A program made the translations under genes and the position numbers. A stretch of DNA of 64,000 nucleotides from Dolomedes plantarius (lineage: Eukaryota > Arthropoda > Arachnida > Araneae > Dolomedidae), in the NCBI GenBank assembly GCA_907164885.2, contig OU015499.1, positions 156,112,821 to 156,176,820 on the forward strand, in the 5' to 3' direction. The notes under the pieces are model-generated. The model was given only the letters and a program-made list of their open reading frames with translations. It was not told the origin of the DNA and did not search any database. This document shows, one piece after another, positions 54,301 through 64,000 of the stretch (within the stretch, counting starts at the first letter, position 1; each line of letters starts with the position of its first letter).

Positions 54301-56689
54301 AGCAAGCCCTGCCGTGCATAATTAATTCTCTACATATTTTCTACCTTTTTATGCATAGTATTCCTAAAGTTGTCTTATGATTATTCAATATCTTTTTAAT
54401 TCTGTTGTGAACCGTAGGTAGTTTGGTTTCACAGTCTTTTTAAAATCTTATAAAGCGAGCCCTGACTAGTAGCCATAATTTGTTGGTTCGATATAAACAG
54501 GTAAATCTATTCAGGGCTGAAAAATTTTGGGTATTTTGCGTCTTTCACATTGCATGTTATCTCATTGAATCATCATTTGGTAAGTCAAGTTTGAGTAGTT
54601 ATTTAGCTGTGTTAAACCCTTCAACTATTTAAAGGAGTTTGTCAGAAACTTTCAAAATTTATGGGCCTCTTTATGCAAGAGAATCTCTGTGGTAGATCTT
54701 CTATTTTCAGCTTCTGTTTTTAATTGCTCTTTTCTTGCTACAAGAATAAGCAACAAATTAGTAGCCTGAAAAACCTTTATGACCTAACCTCCACATTTTT
54801 CTGTAATCTGAATTCAATGATTTCTGATTCACAAATTCTGTTGTTAAAAATTATGTATGAAATAAGCTATACACTGCAGGTATGAAATATACTTTATATG
54901 CATAGCAGTAAGAATGCAGGGCAGGGAAAACACCCAATTTTTTTAAACTTTTAGTGGATTTCTATTTTTAGATTTTTTTGAATATTCTAAATCTCCTCTC
55001 GCTTTAGAGTAATATGTGAGATTTACTTCTCTCTTTAATTCTGTAGGAATAAATATAGATGACAGAAGCTTCCAAGATGTAAAACACCAAGGCGAAAAAA
55101 ATTTTAGTAATCGTTTTTCGGGAAATCAGATAATTATAAAGTATTTCTAGTACCTCCTTGAAAATCTAACATGTCATGAGCATTGCAATGAAAAATGGTC
55201 AGAATGTGATGTTTGTATTCATAGATATAAATGCAGTTGTGTTCAGAACATAATGCAAGTTTATGTTAGCATATTCATGGTGTTGTATGGCATTTTCTTG
55301 CACCTCATTTTACCACTTTTATATCTCTTGAGTGATATTTAAGTTATGATTTTGTTGAGATTCCTTTAAGTAGCTCTGAATTTTATCAAAATCTCTTAAA
55401 GAACACTGGAAGTTTACAGATAAAGTTAATGAAATTTAAATAAAATTACTTTTTCTCTGATGTTCTATGGTGAAATGCATGAATGAATGTTTTGATGTAT
55501 GTTTTAGCAAAGTGATAGATGACTAAGAGGTACCTCCACCTCTGGCACATGTTATTAATCTGACCTGTGCTGTACTTCTAATTAATTCACTTTCAATGAA
55601 GGCAGATAATAATCAGTCTCTTGTACTCTCTAATCCAATCATAAATGTTATTGATTGTAACTCTTCCTCACCAAATGGGTGGCTATGTTTTAATAGTTCC
55701 AAATGCTCCTAATCCAAACCTTACAACTCAGCAATCTTAAGTTTTATGATTTTTTTGCATTCTGGCATAAGCTCAACAATCCAATATTGTTAACTGCTGT
55801 ATACCAGTCTGTAAATATCTGATACTCCAATGAGATTTATATAAAAGAATTTTGCTGTACAATTTATTTTGAAAGTATCAATAACTCATTTGTTATGCAT
55901 TATCATTTTCTTTTTGTCACATTTTCTTGAAATAATGATGCTAAATGTTTTGGCAATATCCTCACCTGAGCTTATGTATACAAAATAGAGAAAAATTACT
56001 TTTTGTTATTCCTGTCAAGTGTATTTCTTCTAAGGATTTAAATTTTTAATACATATATAATCTGTGAAATTTACTTAGTTTGAAAAGGAACAATAGTTTA
56101 GGTGTTGTAATTTATAGAAATTTTATAACATGTTTGTCTATGGACTAAACAGTTTAAATTTCATTACGTAGGGAATTTTGACTGCAGATTTTTTTTTAAT
56201 TTACTTATCCTTTAAAAAATTTAACTTGTGCATGTATTAATGTTTTTATACTATTTAGATGTGTTTCTTTAATCACAGTTTTCTTAAATATTGTATTGAA
56301 CTTTTGCAGGTTCTCTGAGAGCAAGCATTTATGATGGAAGAATAAAATACTTCATACTCTATCATGAAAAATAATTTAAATTGACAACTGCTTTACTATC
56401 TCAAGGTGGGTGTGATTTTCTCTATCCAAGAAGTGTTAAAGTATGTATAGTTTAATCTTCATCTGATTTCCTCTAACACTTCATTGAATTGAAGAGTTCT
56501 GACCAAAAGAATTACATTCTCTGTGGATATCTTGAAATCATTTGAGTTGATACCCAAAATTGAAAAATGTTATGAGATTGCTTTATCATTTATGAACAAA
56601 ATGGTTTTCCAATATTCTCTGAATCACACAACAGTTTTGTTTATTTTATTATCCATTATAAAACAGAATGTAATTCGAACTATTCTTAA

Positions 56690-59612
56690 CCCGCGAGTAG
56701 TCGCAACTTTTCTTAGAATGCCAGTAGTCACATTCGGTTTATTTGCCGCCCGCTACCAGTTGGTCGAAAACATAGTTGAAATTTGTCGGTGTTACTAGAT
56801 GATCGGAAACGGAGAACATAGAGAAAAAATTGATTGAATTTGGAATGATAAATATTACAGCTATTACTATACATTTAATTTAAGTATATATTCAGTTGAC
56901 ATTTACATAAATATTTTTAATATTTTATTTACAATATAGTTTTAAATAATAAAAATTAATAAATAGTTTGACTGAATTTACAAAGATACAGTGAATTACT
57001 AATTAGTATAAATTTTCAATTATAAATTTGAAATTGTTCTGAAATAAATCATTTTGAAGGACAGAACCGCAGTAAAAGATACAATTTACATCATTCATTC
57101 ATTTAATTAAAATAAATATTCAATTGTATGTTTGAAAGCATGCTATTAATATTTCAGTTAATGTTTATGTAATATTTCTTAAAACAATAAAAACAGGATG
57201 AAAAATTTCTCTGAAATTATAAATATGCAGAAAAATTTATTTTGAATGAATTGACACTTGTAGATTGAAAAGCATTATTTCTGAAAAATATTTTGCAGAA
57301 CTGAACACCAGCAAAGTTAATTTTGTCATACCTCAGAAACAAACATTCATTGAATTTGTAAAAAAGTAATTTTGCTGCGGCGTTGTTAAATAAATGTGTA
57401 TTTTCATTTACAGTAAAAATTTTATAAATAGATAAATTTTATAAAAATACTTACCCCATTCTTGTAATTATAGTATAAACATTAGTTGTATTATCCAAAA
57501 AAGAAAAAGATTTTTATTTTCATAACTTCTAATCTACATTAGGAAATTCGCATTGTTTTGCACGTTCTACACACAAATTAAACGTATGTACTTTGCAGAT
57601 ATACAGACTACATTTTTCACAAAATTGTTTTGTTTTCAATTTTGCTCTGTTGTGCAAAAACTACACCTTTCAGTTTTTGGAGATCGGAGAAATTTTTTGG
57701 GGGGTTCACCACAAAATTCTCTGATCTTTCTTTTCAAAGGGTTTGGCAATGTTATTATCTGTTTTCTTTCATTTATATGCTCCCTCATTAAATCTAAAGC
57801 CAGTTCTTCCAAAAAATAGCGACAAACTACCTTTTTTCCAGTATTTTTTTAAAAAATAATTTGTGAATTTATTCCCGCAATATTCATCATTGAAAAAACA
57901 CAGTAAGCGGCCATCTATTACTTTTCCTTGCGACTGAATAGGAACCTTTCATTTCATCAACTACATCAACACCTCCTTTTGTAACATTATAATCATTTAT
58001 AATATCTGGCTTCATTTGTTGTGATTCTTCTATCGCAGTGTCGTGATGTATTGAAGAAATGAGTAATACGGAAGCATTTTTCTTGGGTACATAAGACACT
58101 AATGTTATGTCTCCGTAAAATCCAAATGTGCTTGAAAGAACTTTTTGACGGCAGAAATTCTTTGGGGATTTCTTTTTTATTTTTTCTTAATGCCCCAATC
58201 ATTGTAAGGTTGTTATCCTCTAAAAGTGATTTTGCTAAAGGAACTGATGTGGACCAATTGTCCATTGTCACATTTCTTCCGGTGCCTGATATATGCACAA
58301 TTAAACGTTTCACAACGTCATATGGAGAATTGCTCAAAAGAAAGGCTCCATTTGGTTGCTGACCAGCATAAATTTCTAATTTGCTAACATAAAAGTTTAT
58401 AGCATCAACCATTGCATATATTTTATTCCATATTTAGCTGGTTTCGATTTCATGTATACACGAAATGAAAAGCGATCACGAAATTGTTCCAGCATTTCAT
58501 CAATAGTGACGTATTCACTCAAAGTGAAGTGCTTTTCAAAAGCGTCATTTATTTCGGAAAATATTTCCCTGATGGGGGCTAACCTATCTAATGCACGCCT
58601 TTCTTTTCTGCTGTTCATATCGTCAAACCGTAAACATTTCAATAAAAATCGAAATCTTCGTAAAGGCATTGTTGATTGGAAAACATCGACACCTGTGCCA
58701 TCATCGCTCCATAAATCGGTTAAATTTTGATGGGATGACTTCATAACCCCAGCAATGTAAAGAAGTCCTAATACTGCTTTTAGTTCTGTTAGGCAGGTTA
58801 ATTTACAGTATCTTTCTCTGGAATAATTAGGATGTTGACATTTTATATAAATATTTGTATAATTACCAATTTTCTCTAAAATGATATTGAAAAATAGTTT
58901 CCAGGCATCTAAAACTGTCTTTGCATCTTTTGCACTGTTACGAACTCCTGGTGTTTGAGAAACGATGTTGTGTTGTCTCCGTCGCACATTTGATCTAGGA
59001 TAATTCTTTTCCTATTTGGTAAGATTATCTTAACCAATAAAAAATTCGGACGACGATATCACACATCCATTTTCTCCTACTTCATTATCTGATTCTTCAA
59101 CATCAGTTTCTTCATCCTCGTTTATATCTAAGGAATTGTCTTCCTCTGATGAACTGACTTCATCACTAATAGAATTCTCTTCTAAATTATCAAACAGTTT
59201 TAATGCTTCCTGAACCGTTAAAATTTTTTTACGAGACATACTAAAAATAGTAAAATGGACTTTTAGCAAAGGAGCAGAAAGAAAGACAGACTAAAGTCTA
59301 CTGATCAAACTACGCTTCCTGAGAATCCACGATTCAGAGAATCAAACTTCCCTCCCAAGGAATTCGCGGAATGGGAAGGGGGAAAATGAGCTACGCACCT
59401 GCTCGCACCGCGGTCTTTCAGACCGATAACAAGTTTAGGATGCAATAAAATTCTGAGACAACACAGGAAGGACTTGCAATTTTACTACACAAAAGGGCTA
59501 ACAGTCAAGGTCAGCTACGCGGAGTTTCTCCATTGTACCTTTAAGGGGAGATGGGTTACAGAAAGATAACTGATTTCGGCGGCAAATAGACCGACGCGCG
59601 ACTACTCACAGG
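56690..59612 (-). mobile_element. piggyBac-like element
   Basis: TTAA at 56686-56689 and 59613-59616 flank inverted ends: CCCGCGAGTAGTCGC at the left and, read inward from the right, CCTGTGAGTAGTCGCGCG. A subterminal TCGGTYTATTTGCCGCC is also inverted, 26-30 bp further in on the left than on the right, giving the asymmetric ends typical of piggyBac. The element is 2.9 kb with a broken transposase on the minus strand. The homologous TTAA in copy A (1843-1846) is unoccupied. Confidence 0.95.
57529..59239 (-). pseudogene. piggyBac transposase pseudogene
   Basis: It starts MSRKKILTVQEALKLFDN with an acidic N-terminus. Then PGBD domain sequence follows: TCLTELKAVLGLLYIAGVMK, MPLRRFRFLLKCLRFDD. 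The first catalytic Asp is in VTIDEMLEQFRDR and is followed by VYMKSKPAKYGIK. The second is in NVTMDNWSTS and the third region is NVTKGGVDVVDEMKGSYSV. A cysteine-rich C-terminal zinc-finger-like tail is still readable to a TAG at 57529-57531. Breaks are two in-frame stops at about 59000-59032 and frameshifts near 58400 and 58095. All three catalytic blocks survive, so decay is moderate. Confidence 0.88.
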
Positions 59613-60199
59613 TTAATGGAGCGTGGTGAAAAATATCTGCAGCCGACAAACTACAGTCCAAACAAATAGGCCTAAATAAACCTATAAGCCGCATATTTAT
59701 TTCCTATAATAATTTTATGTATGCAATTTGTAGATTTATGAACTTTTTAATCTGATGGTTACCGAGTTTTTTAATTGGATGTTTTTCTGTGGAATTTGTC
59801 GGAGTATTAATCTTAACGGTGAAATTACTTTTAATTGCGAACAACTAAATAAATAAAAAGGGAAAATATTAACATTACTGAAAATATTAACATTACTTAT
59901 CCATTATTGATCAGGCCGATAGCAGTAGTTTTGTGGACATCCCTAGAAACAGAAATATATCAAATAAGCTCGTCCTTATGATCTACCACGACAAAAAAAT
60001 AAGAATGCGAAAGGAAACTCGTGACCGAATTGCATTAAATTTAAAATGCTCCGTAATTTCATTTTTCCAGAACATAATTTATAACATCTTAGTTTATAGA
60101 TATCACATATCCTGGCACAAAAACTTATATTGCTGTTGAATTCACATGAAAAATACGAAAAAAAGCGTGATGTTACAGTGTTAATATATCTCATTCACA

Positions 60200-60221
60200 T
60201 TCCTTTCTCCTCTCTTTGCAG
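60200..60221 (+). other. 3' splice acceptor upstream of zinc-finger gene B
   Basis: Pyrimidine tract and TTTGCAG before GTGCTCGG, matching 3078-3097 in copy A. Confidence 0.55.
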
Positions 60222-60553
60222 GTGCTCGGTAGATATTGCTATGTGCGAGACTAAAATATTTGTAGTACCACAAATTTAGAAGATCGACATATTTCTGACA
60301 GTTACAATAATTTTATCATCGTGTACAGAAATTTCGGTATACAAGGGGAGCAACATTATTGTATTAGCAGTGTTAATATACTTTCCAATCAATCACATTC
60401 CTGAGGCCAGAGACCGAACACGAATGCACTCCATGTCAGACGTCCTAATTAGTCTGTAAAAAGTTCCAGTGAACAGATTCCCCCCGCACACCTAAGAAGA
60501 AATATTCAAGTTTAGTTTTCGAAGGATCATTCTCGCAGTTAGCTTGGTGAAAT

Positions 60554-62086
60554 ATGAATCATTCTTTCCACCTTATTGATAATCCTCTCTGTACCAATAG
60601 AGAAAAACCTTTCACTTGCACTATATGTTTGAAAAGATTTTCTGTGCAGAGTGCTTTAAAAACACATCTCCGCGCACACACAGGAGAGAAGCCTTTCGCC
60701 TGCACTGTATGTGAGAAAAGATTTTCTGTGCAGAGTGCTTTAAAAAGACATCTCCGCATCCACACAGGAGAGAAACCTTTCGTCTGCACTGTATGTGAGA
60801 AAAGGTGTTCTGAAAGGGATCATTTAAAAATGCATTTCCGCACACACACAGGAGAGAAACCTTTCGCATGCACTGTATGCGAGAAAAGATTTCCTATGCT
60901 GTGTTATTTAAAACTTCATCTCCGCACCCACACAGGAGAGAAACCTTTCGACTGCATTGTATGTGAGAAACGATTTTCTCAACAGAGTGATTTAAAAACA
61001 CACCTCCGCATCCACACAGGAGAGAAACCTTTCGCCTGCACTGTATGTGAGAAAAGATTTTCTAAACATGGTGAATTAAAAACACATCTCCGCACCCACA
61101 CGGGAGAGAAACCTTTCGCCTGCACTGTATGTGAGAAAAGGTTTTCTCAACAGAGTGATTTAAAAAGACATCTCCGCATACACACAGGAGAGAAACCTAT
61201 CGCTTGCACTCTATGTGAGAAAAGGTTTTCTAGTCGGAGTACTTTAGAAACACATCTCCGCACCCACACAGGAGAGAAACCTTTCTCCTGCACTGTATGT
61301 GAGAAAAGATTTTCTCAAAATAGTGTTTTAGAAAATCATCTCCGCACCCACACGGGAGAGAAGCCTTTCGCCTGCACTGTATGTGAGAAAAGCTTTTCTC
61401 GTCAGGTTGCTTTAAAAAGACATCTCCGCATCCACACAGGAGAAAAACCTTTCGCCTGCCCTACATGTGGAAAACGATTTTCTCAACAAGGTAATTTAGA
61501 AACACATCTCCGCATCCACACAGGAGAGAAGCCTTTCGCCTGCACTGTATGTGAAAAAAGATTTTCTCAACAGGGTGGTTTAAAAACACATCTCTTCATC
61601 CACACAGGAGAGAAACCTTTCGCCTGCACCGTATGTGAGAAAAGATTTTATCTAAATAGTGTTTTAGAAACACATCTCCGCACGCACACAGGAGTGAAAC
61701 CTTTCGCCTGCCCTACATGTGAGAAACGATTTTCTCGACAGAGTCTTTTAAAAGCACATCTCCGCATCCACACAGGAGAGAAACCTTTCGCTTGCACTGT
61801 ATGCGAGAAAAGATTTTCTCTTCAGAGTAATTTAGAAGCACATCTCCGCACCCACACAGGAGAGAAACCTTTCGCCTGCCCTACATGTGAGAAACGATTT
61901 TCTCAACAGAGTAATTTAAAAGCACATCTCCGCATCCACACAGGAGAGAAACCTTTCGCTTGCACTGTATGTGAGAAAAAGTGTTCTTCACAAGGCGATT
62001 TAAAAAAACATCTCCGCACCCACACAAAAGAGAAACGTATCCCCTGCACTGTACGTGAGAAAAATTTTCTCGACGGGGGAATTTGA
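60554..62086 (+). CDS. Poly-C2H2 zinc-finger protein B (17 fingers)
   Basis: 510 aa, paralogue of the gene at 3423-5240, with the same short N-terminus (HLIDNPLCTNREKP) and 17 complete C2H2 fingers of 28-residue period with TGEKP linkers. Several fingers carry the variant FACPTC in place of FACTVC (fingers 11, 14, 16), which gene A lacks. Finger 17 (KKCSSQGDLKKHLRTH) is the counterpart of gene A finger 18. The 18th finger is broken: its second Cys is Arg (CTVREKN) and a one-base deletion in an A run (about 62062) leads to an early TGA. It is expected to be a nuclear DNA-binding protein. The different finger number and order from A suggest gain and loss of fingers since duplication. Confidence 0.88.
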   Translation: MNHSFHLIDNPLCTNREKPFTCTICLKRFSVQSALKTHLRAHTGEKPFACTVCEKRFSVQSALKRHLRIHTGEKPFVCTVCEKRCSERDHLKMHFRTHTGEKPFACTVCEKRFPMLCYLKLHLRTHTGEKPFDCIVCEKRFSQQSDLKTHLRIHTGEKPFACTVCEKRFSKHGELKTHLRTHTGEKPFACTVCEKRFSQQSDLKRHLRIHTGEKPIACTLCEKRFSSRSTLETHLRTHTGEKPFSCTVCEKRFSQNSVLENHLRTHTGEKPFACTVCEKSFSRQVALKRHLRIHTGEKPFACPTCGKRFSQQGNLETHLRIHTGEKPFACTVCEKRFSQQGGLKTHLFIHTGEKPFACTVCEKRFYLNSVLETHLRTHTGVKPFACPTCEKRFSRQSLLKAHLRIHTGEKPFACTVCEKRFSLQSNLEAHLRTHTGEKPFACPTCEKRFSQQSNLKAHLRIHTGEKPFACTVCEKKCSSQGDLKKHLRTHTKEKRIPCTVREKNFLDGGI

Positions 62087-62115
62087 AAACGCATCTCCTG
62101 ATCTATGGAAGATAG
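62087..62115 (+). pseudogene. Out-of-frame 3' end of zinc-finger gene B
   Basis: Past the early stop, the original frame continues to a TAG at 62113-62115 with a tail (HLLIYGR) matching that of gene A (HLLIHGR). It confirms that the frameshift truncates the last finger. Confidence 0.75.
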
Positions 62116-62561
62116 ACTTTTGGTGTGCACTATATATGAGAAATTGTTTTCTAAACTGGATTATATAAGAAAAGTGTCCATACAGAAGATAGAGCTTTCG
62201 ATTGAACTATAACATGTGAGAAAGTATTTTTTACAGAGGTTAATATTAAAAGAAAAACACTTTCTCTTGGAGGGTATGAGAGATAGGTTTATGGCTTGAG
62301 GACAGATGAAAAGGTATCTCCCTGTCCATTCAGGGATGTAACCAACTCTACTATCATAAGAAACGTGACTTTTGGCGCAAAGAAATATTTTTACCCTTAC
62401 GTGGGGAAACTGTCCTTGACAGTTGAAATTCAATGTCAGTTTTGACAAACCGTAAAATCTTGATTATAATACGCATGCTTGATTTTGCGCGAAATTTTCG
62501 GAAAAAATTAAAAATTCGACTATAATACGCATCCATAACTTTTCAATATTTTATTTAAAAA
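62116..62561. other. Non-coding 3' flank of zinc-finger gene B
   Basis: It includes decayed finger-like pieces (about 62125-62300, e.g. TGTGAGAAAGTATTTT) and then about 120 bp shared with copy A (5680-5812). Confidence 0.5.
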
Positions 62562-63191
62562 CTAGTCGCTGCGCGACCAGCATGGTCTCTTTTAGTTTTG
62601 TATTTTCTTTTGCAAAACAACTCAACTGAAAGAAACGTATGTAAGGAATGTTACTATTACCTGTCATCATAAATATACGTTGATAAGTGGTAGTGCGATC
62701 ACAGCCAAAAAAATTATAATCATTGCAAAATTCTCGATAACGATGATTCTAAAACATCGGGATTAAAAAAAATATGAATTTCCATTACTTCAGAACAGAG
62801 TTAAAGATAAGACTGAGAAACCCAACAACAAAGATTTTAAAAATTACATTCCTCTCTGTATGTAATATTTTTCAAAATTAAGATATCTACACTTTATCAT
62901 TACATCAAATAAGAAATTGTTGGAGAAATTTTTTTTCACGTATAAAATGGAGTAAAAATTCAGCAAGTACTAAAATATAATGTGGATTACATCACTCTCT
63001 ATATGTATTATTGTTCACAATTCAGATATCTACACTTAATCATACCAAATAAAAAATTGTTGGGAAAATTTCTTCACTTATAAAATGGAGTAAAAATTCA
63101 GCAAGTACTACTAAAAATAGTGTAGACAATTAACTCTTACTTACTATTAAGATATTATAATGCAATTATTAATATTTTACTATGATATTCC

Positions 63192-63357
63192 TCAAACTTC
63201 TTGATATACACAGTTGAGTATTTCAGAAATAGGAGATACTACAGTGACAGAATCAAAAGAACGGACCCTAGATAAACCTACATACAACTGTCCATGAGTA
63301 AACACTGGATTTGATAGGTCTAAACATATTTTGTCAAAAGTTTGTCCTCTTACATAC
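63192..63357 (-). pseudogene. Helitron helicase C-terminal end
   Basis: The open reading GQTFDKICLDLSNPVFTHGQ followed by LYVGLSRVRSFDS is the last conserved block of the Pif1-type helicase of Helitron Rep/Hel proteins (HGQLYVALSRVRS). It reaches a TGA at 63192-63194. Upstream an in-frame TAA and the MITE insertion interrupt it, so the protein is not functional here. Confidence 0.88.
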
Positions 63358-63365
63358 ATTTAGAG

Positions 63366-63898
63366 CAGGGGTTCTCAACCTTTCAGGCTCTGTGCCCCCC
63401 TTTGAACACTAATGTGAGGTCACGCCTCCCCCACCACCACCATATGTGGTCAATACAAGTAGTAAATTCGGAATTTGAAACTGAAGCTGGTTATTAAATG
63501 AAAATATAGAATAGATAATTTCATATACAAAATTTAATATTACTACACTTATCTTAATTTGGAACATATTATTATTAGAACGTATGAAATCAAAGAATTA
63601 AATACAGATCATATATATTGGCGGGCACTGTTTGTCCTTGACAAGTTTCTGAATATTAGGTTGTAACTGTGACAAAGCACACCTCAGCTCACTTTCAACG
63701 TCCAGACGTACGGCAATTATCGTGTTCATGTTCGTATGTCGGAAATACGTTACGTTTACATTGTGACCACAAAATTGAGTACAGTAAATTACAGTTAGTT
63801 TTACTTTTTATTTTACTTTTTTTTTAAACTCACGCTTCCCTTGAAATTCTTCTACGGCCCCCCAGGGGGGGGCGCGCCCCCCAGGTTGAGAACCGCTG
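63366..63898. mobile_element. hAT-type MITE
   Basis: 533 bp with inverted ends CAGGGGTTCTCAACCT and complement of CAGCGGTTCTCAACCT, flanked by identical ATTTAGAG (63358-63365, 63899-63906). It is inserted in the Helitron helicase region. No transposase. Confidence 0.95.
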
Positions 63899-64000
63899 AT
63901 TTAGAGAAACGAATGAAACAAAAGAATGAATTATCTCGGGAATAAATTAAAATTATTCACGTGTAAAATACAGCAATTAAATTGTACCAAATTGCGTGCC

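Larger units (their letters stand above)
54546..62561 (+). repeat. Segmental duplication, copy B
   Basis: Homologous to 1-5812 in the same orientation. Left end: CACATTGCATGTTATC matches window base 1 onward. The copy contains a piggyBac (56690-59612) and is cut on the right by a Helitron at 62562. It retains about 340 bp lost from copy A and lacks about 660 bp present there. The non-coding parts are similar enough to align by eye for kilobases. Confidence 0.92.
62562..64000 (-). mobile_element. Helitron, 3' end and helicase end (split by a hAT MITE)
   Basis: On the minus strand the element ends with the hairpin GTCGC-GCA-GCGAC running directly into CTAG, next to T. The empty site in copy A reads A/T at 5812-5813, so insertion was between A and T without target duplication, as Helitrons do. 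The helicase C-terminus lies at 63192-63357. The element is split by the MITE at 63366-63898 and continues past the window edge. Confidence 0.88.

Overview
This window is eukaryotic and looks like an AT-rich, repeat-dense arthropod genome, most likely an arachnid. The evidence is spliced, GC-richer exons lying in AT-rich DNA, long C2H2 zinc-finger arrays, and a dense load of Tc1/mariner, piggyBac, hAT, Helitron, BEL/Pao and non-LTR remnants. The arachnid assignment is an inference from the general look of the transposon proteins. Nothing bacterial is present: no operons, CRISPR or Shine-Dalgarno signals.

Layout. (1) 1-5812 and 54546-62561 are two direct copies of one locus about 54.5 kb apart. 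Each has AT-rich upstream DNA, a matching 3' splice acceptor and a single-exon poly-zinc-finger gene (21 and 17 intact fingers, both with frameshifted 3' ends). Copy B carries a piggyBac and a Helitron that copy A lacks, so copy A gives near-empty sites. (2) 7100-7500 holds a Tigger-like remnant. (3) 9344-15117 is a young LTR element on the minus strand with almost identical 601/603-bp LTRs and one 634-aa ORF, but no reverse transcriptase or integrase. (4) 15118-24645 is a nest of six IS630-Tc1-mariner elements from five families, mostly seated in TA microsatellites; one is inserted inside another, and one (23236-24644) has an intact transposase. (5) 30195-38398 on the minus strand holds the last two recognisable exons of a host coiled-coil gene. 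Their 7.9-kb intron carries nested MITEs and a 4.7-kb hAT-type element whose interior is a ~49-bp minisatellite of about 93 units, with perfect 8-bp target duplications outside. (6) 40650-45090 is a decayed BEL/Pao element lacking most of its RT; an exon-like segment with excellent splice sites lies in the gap. (7) 45100-54300 is AT-rich DNA with a truncated piggyBac, non-LTR and hAT fragments, dispersed repeats, palindromes and one likely pseudo-exon. (8) The right end is a Helitron, with its 3' end and helicase C-terminus visible, split by a 533-bp hAT MITE with an intact 8-bp TSD.

There is no shared pathway. The host content is two zinc-finger paralogues, one coiled-coil gene and one unassigned exon; the rest is transposon biology. 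The strongest candidates for something undescribed are the satellite-filled hAT element and the gag-only LTR element.
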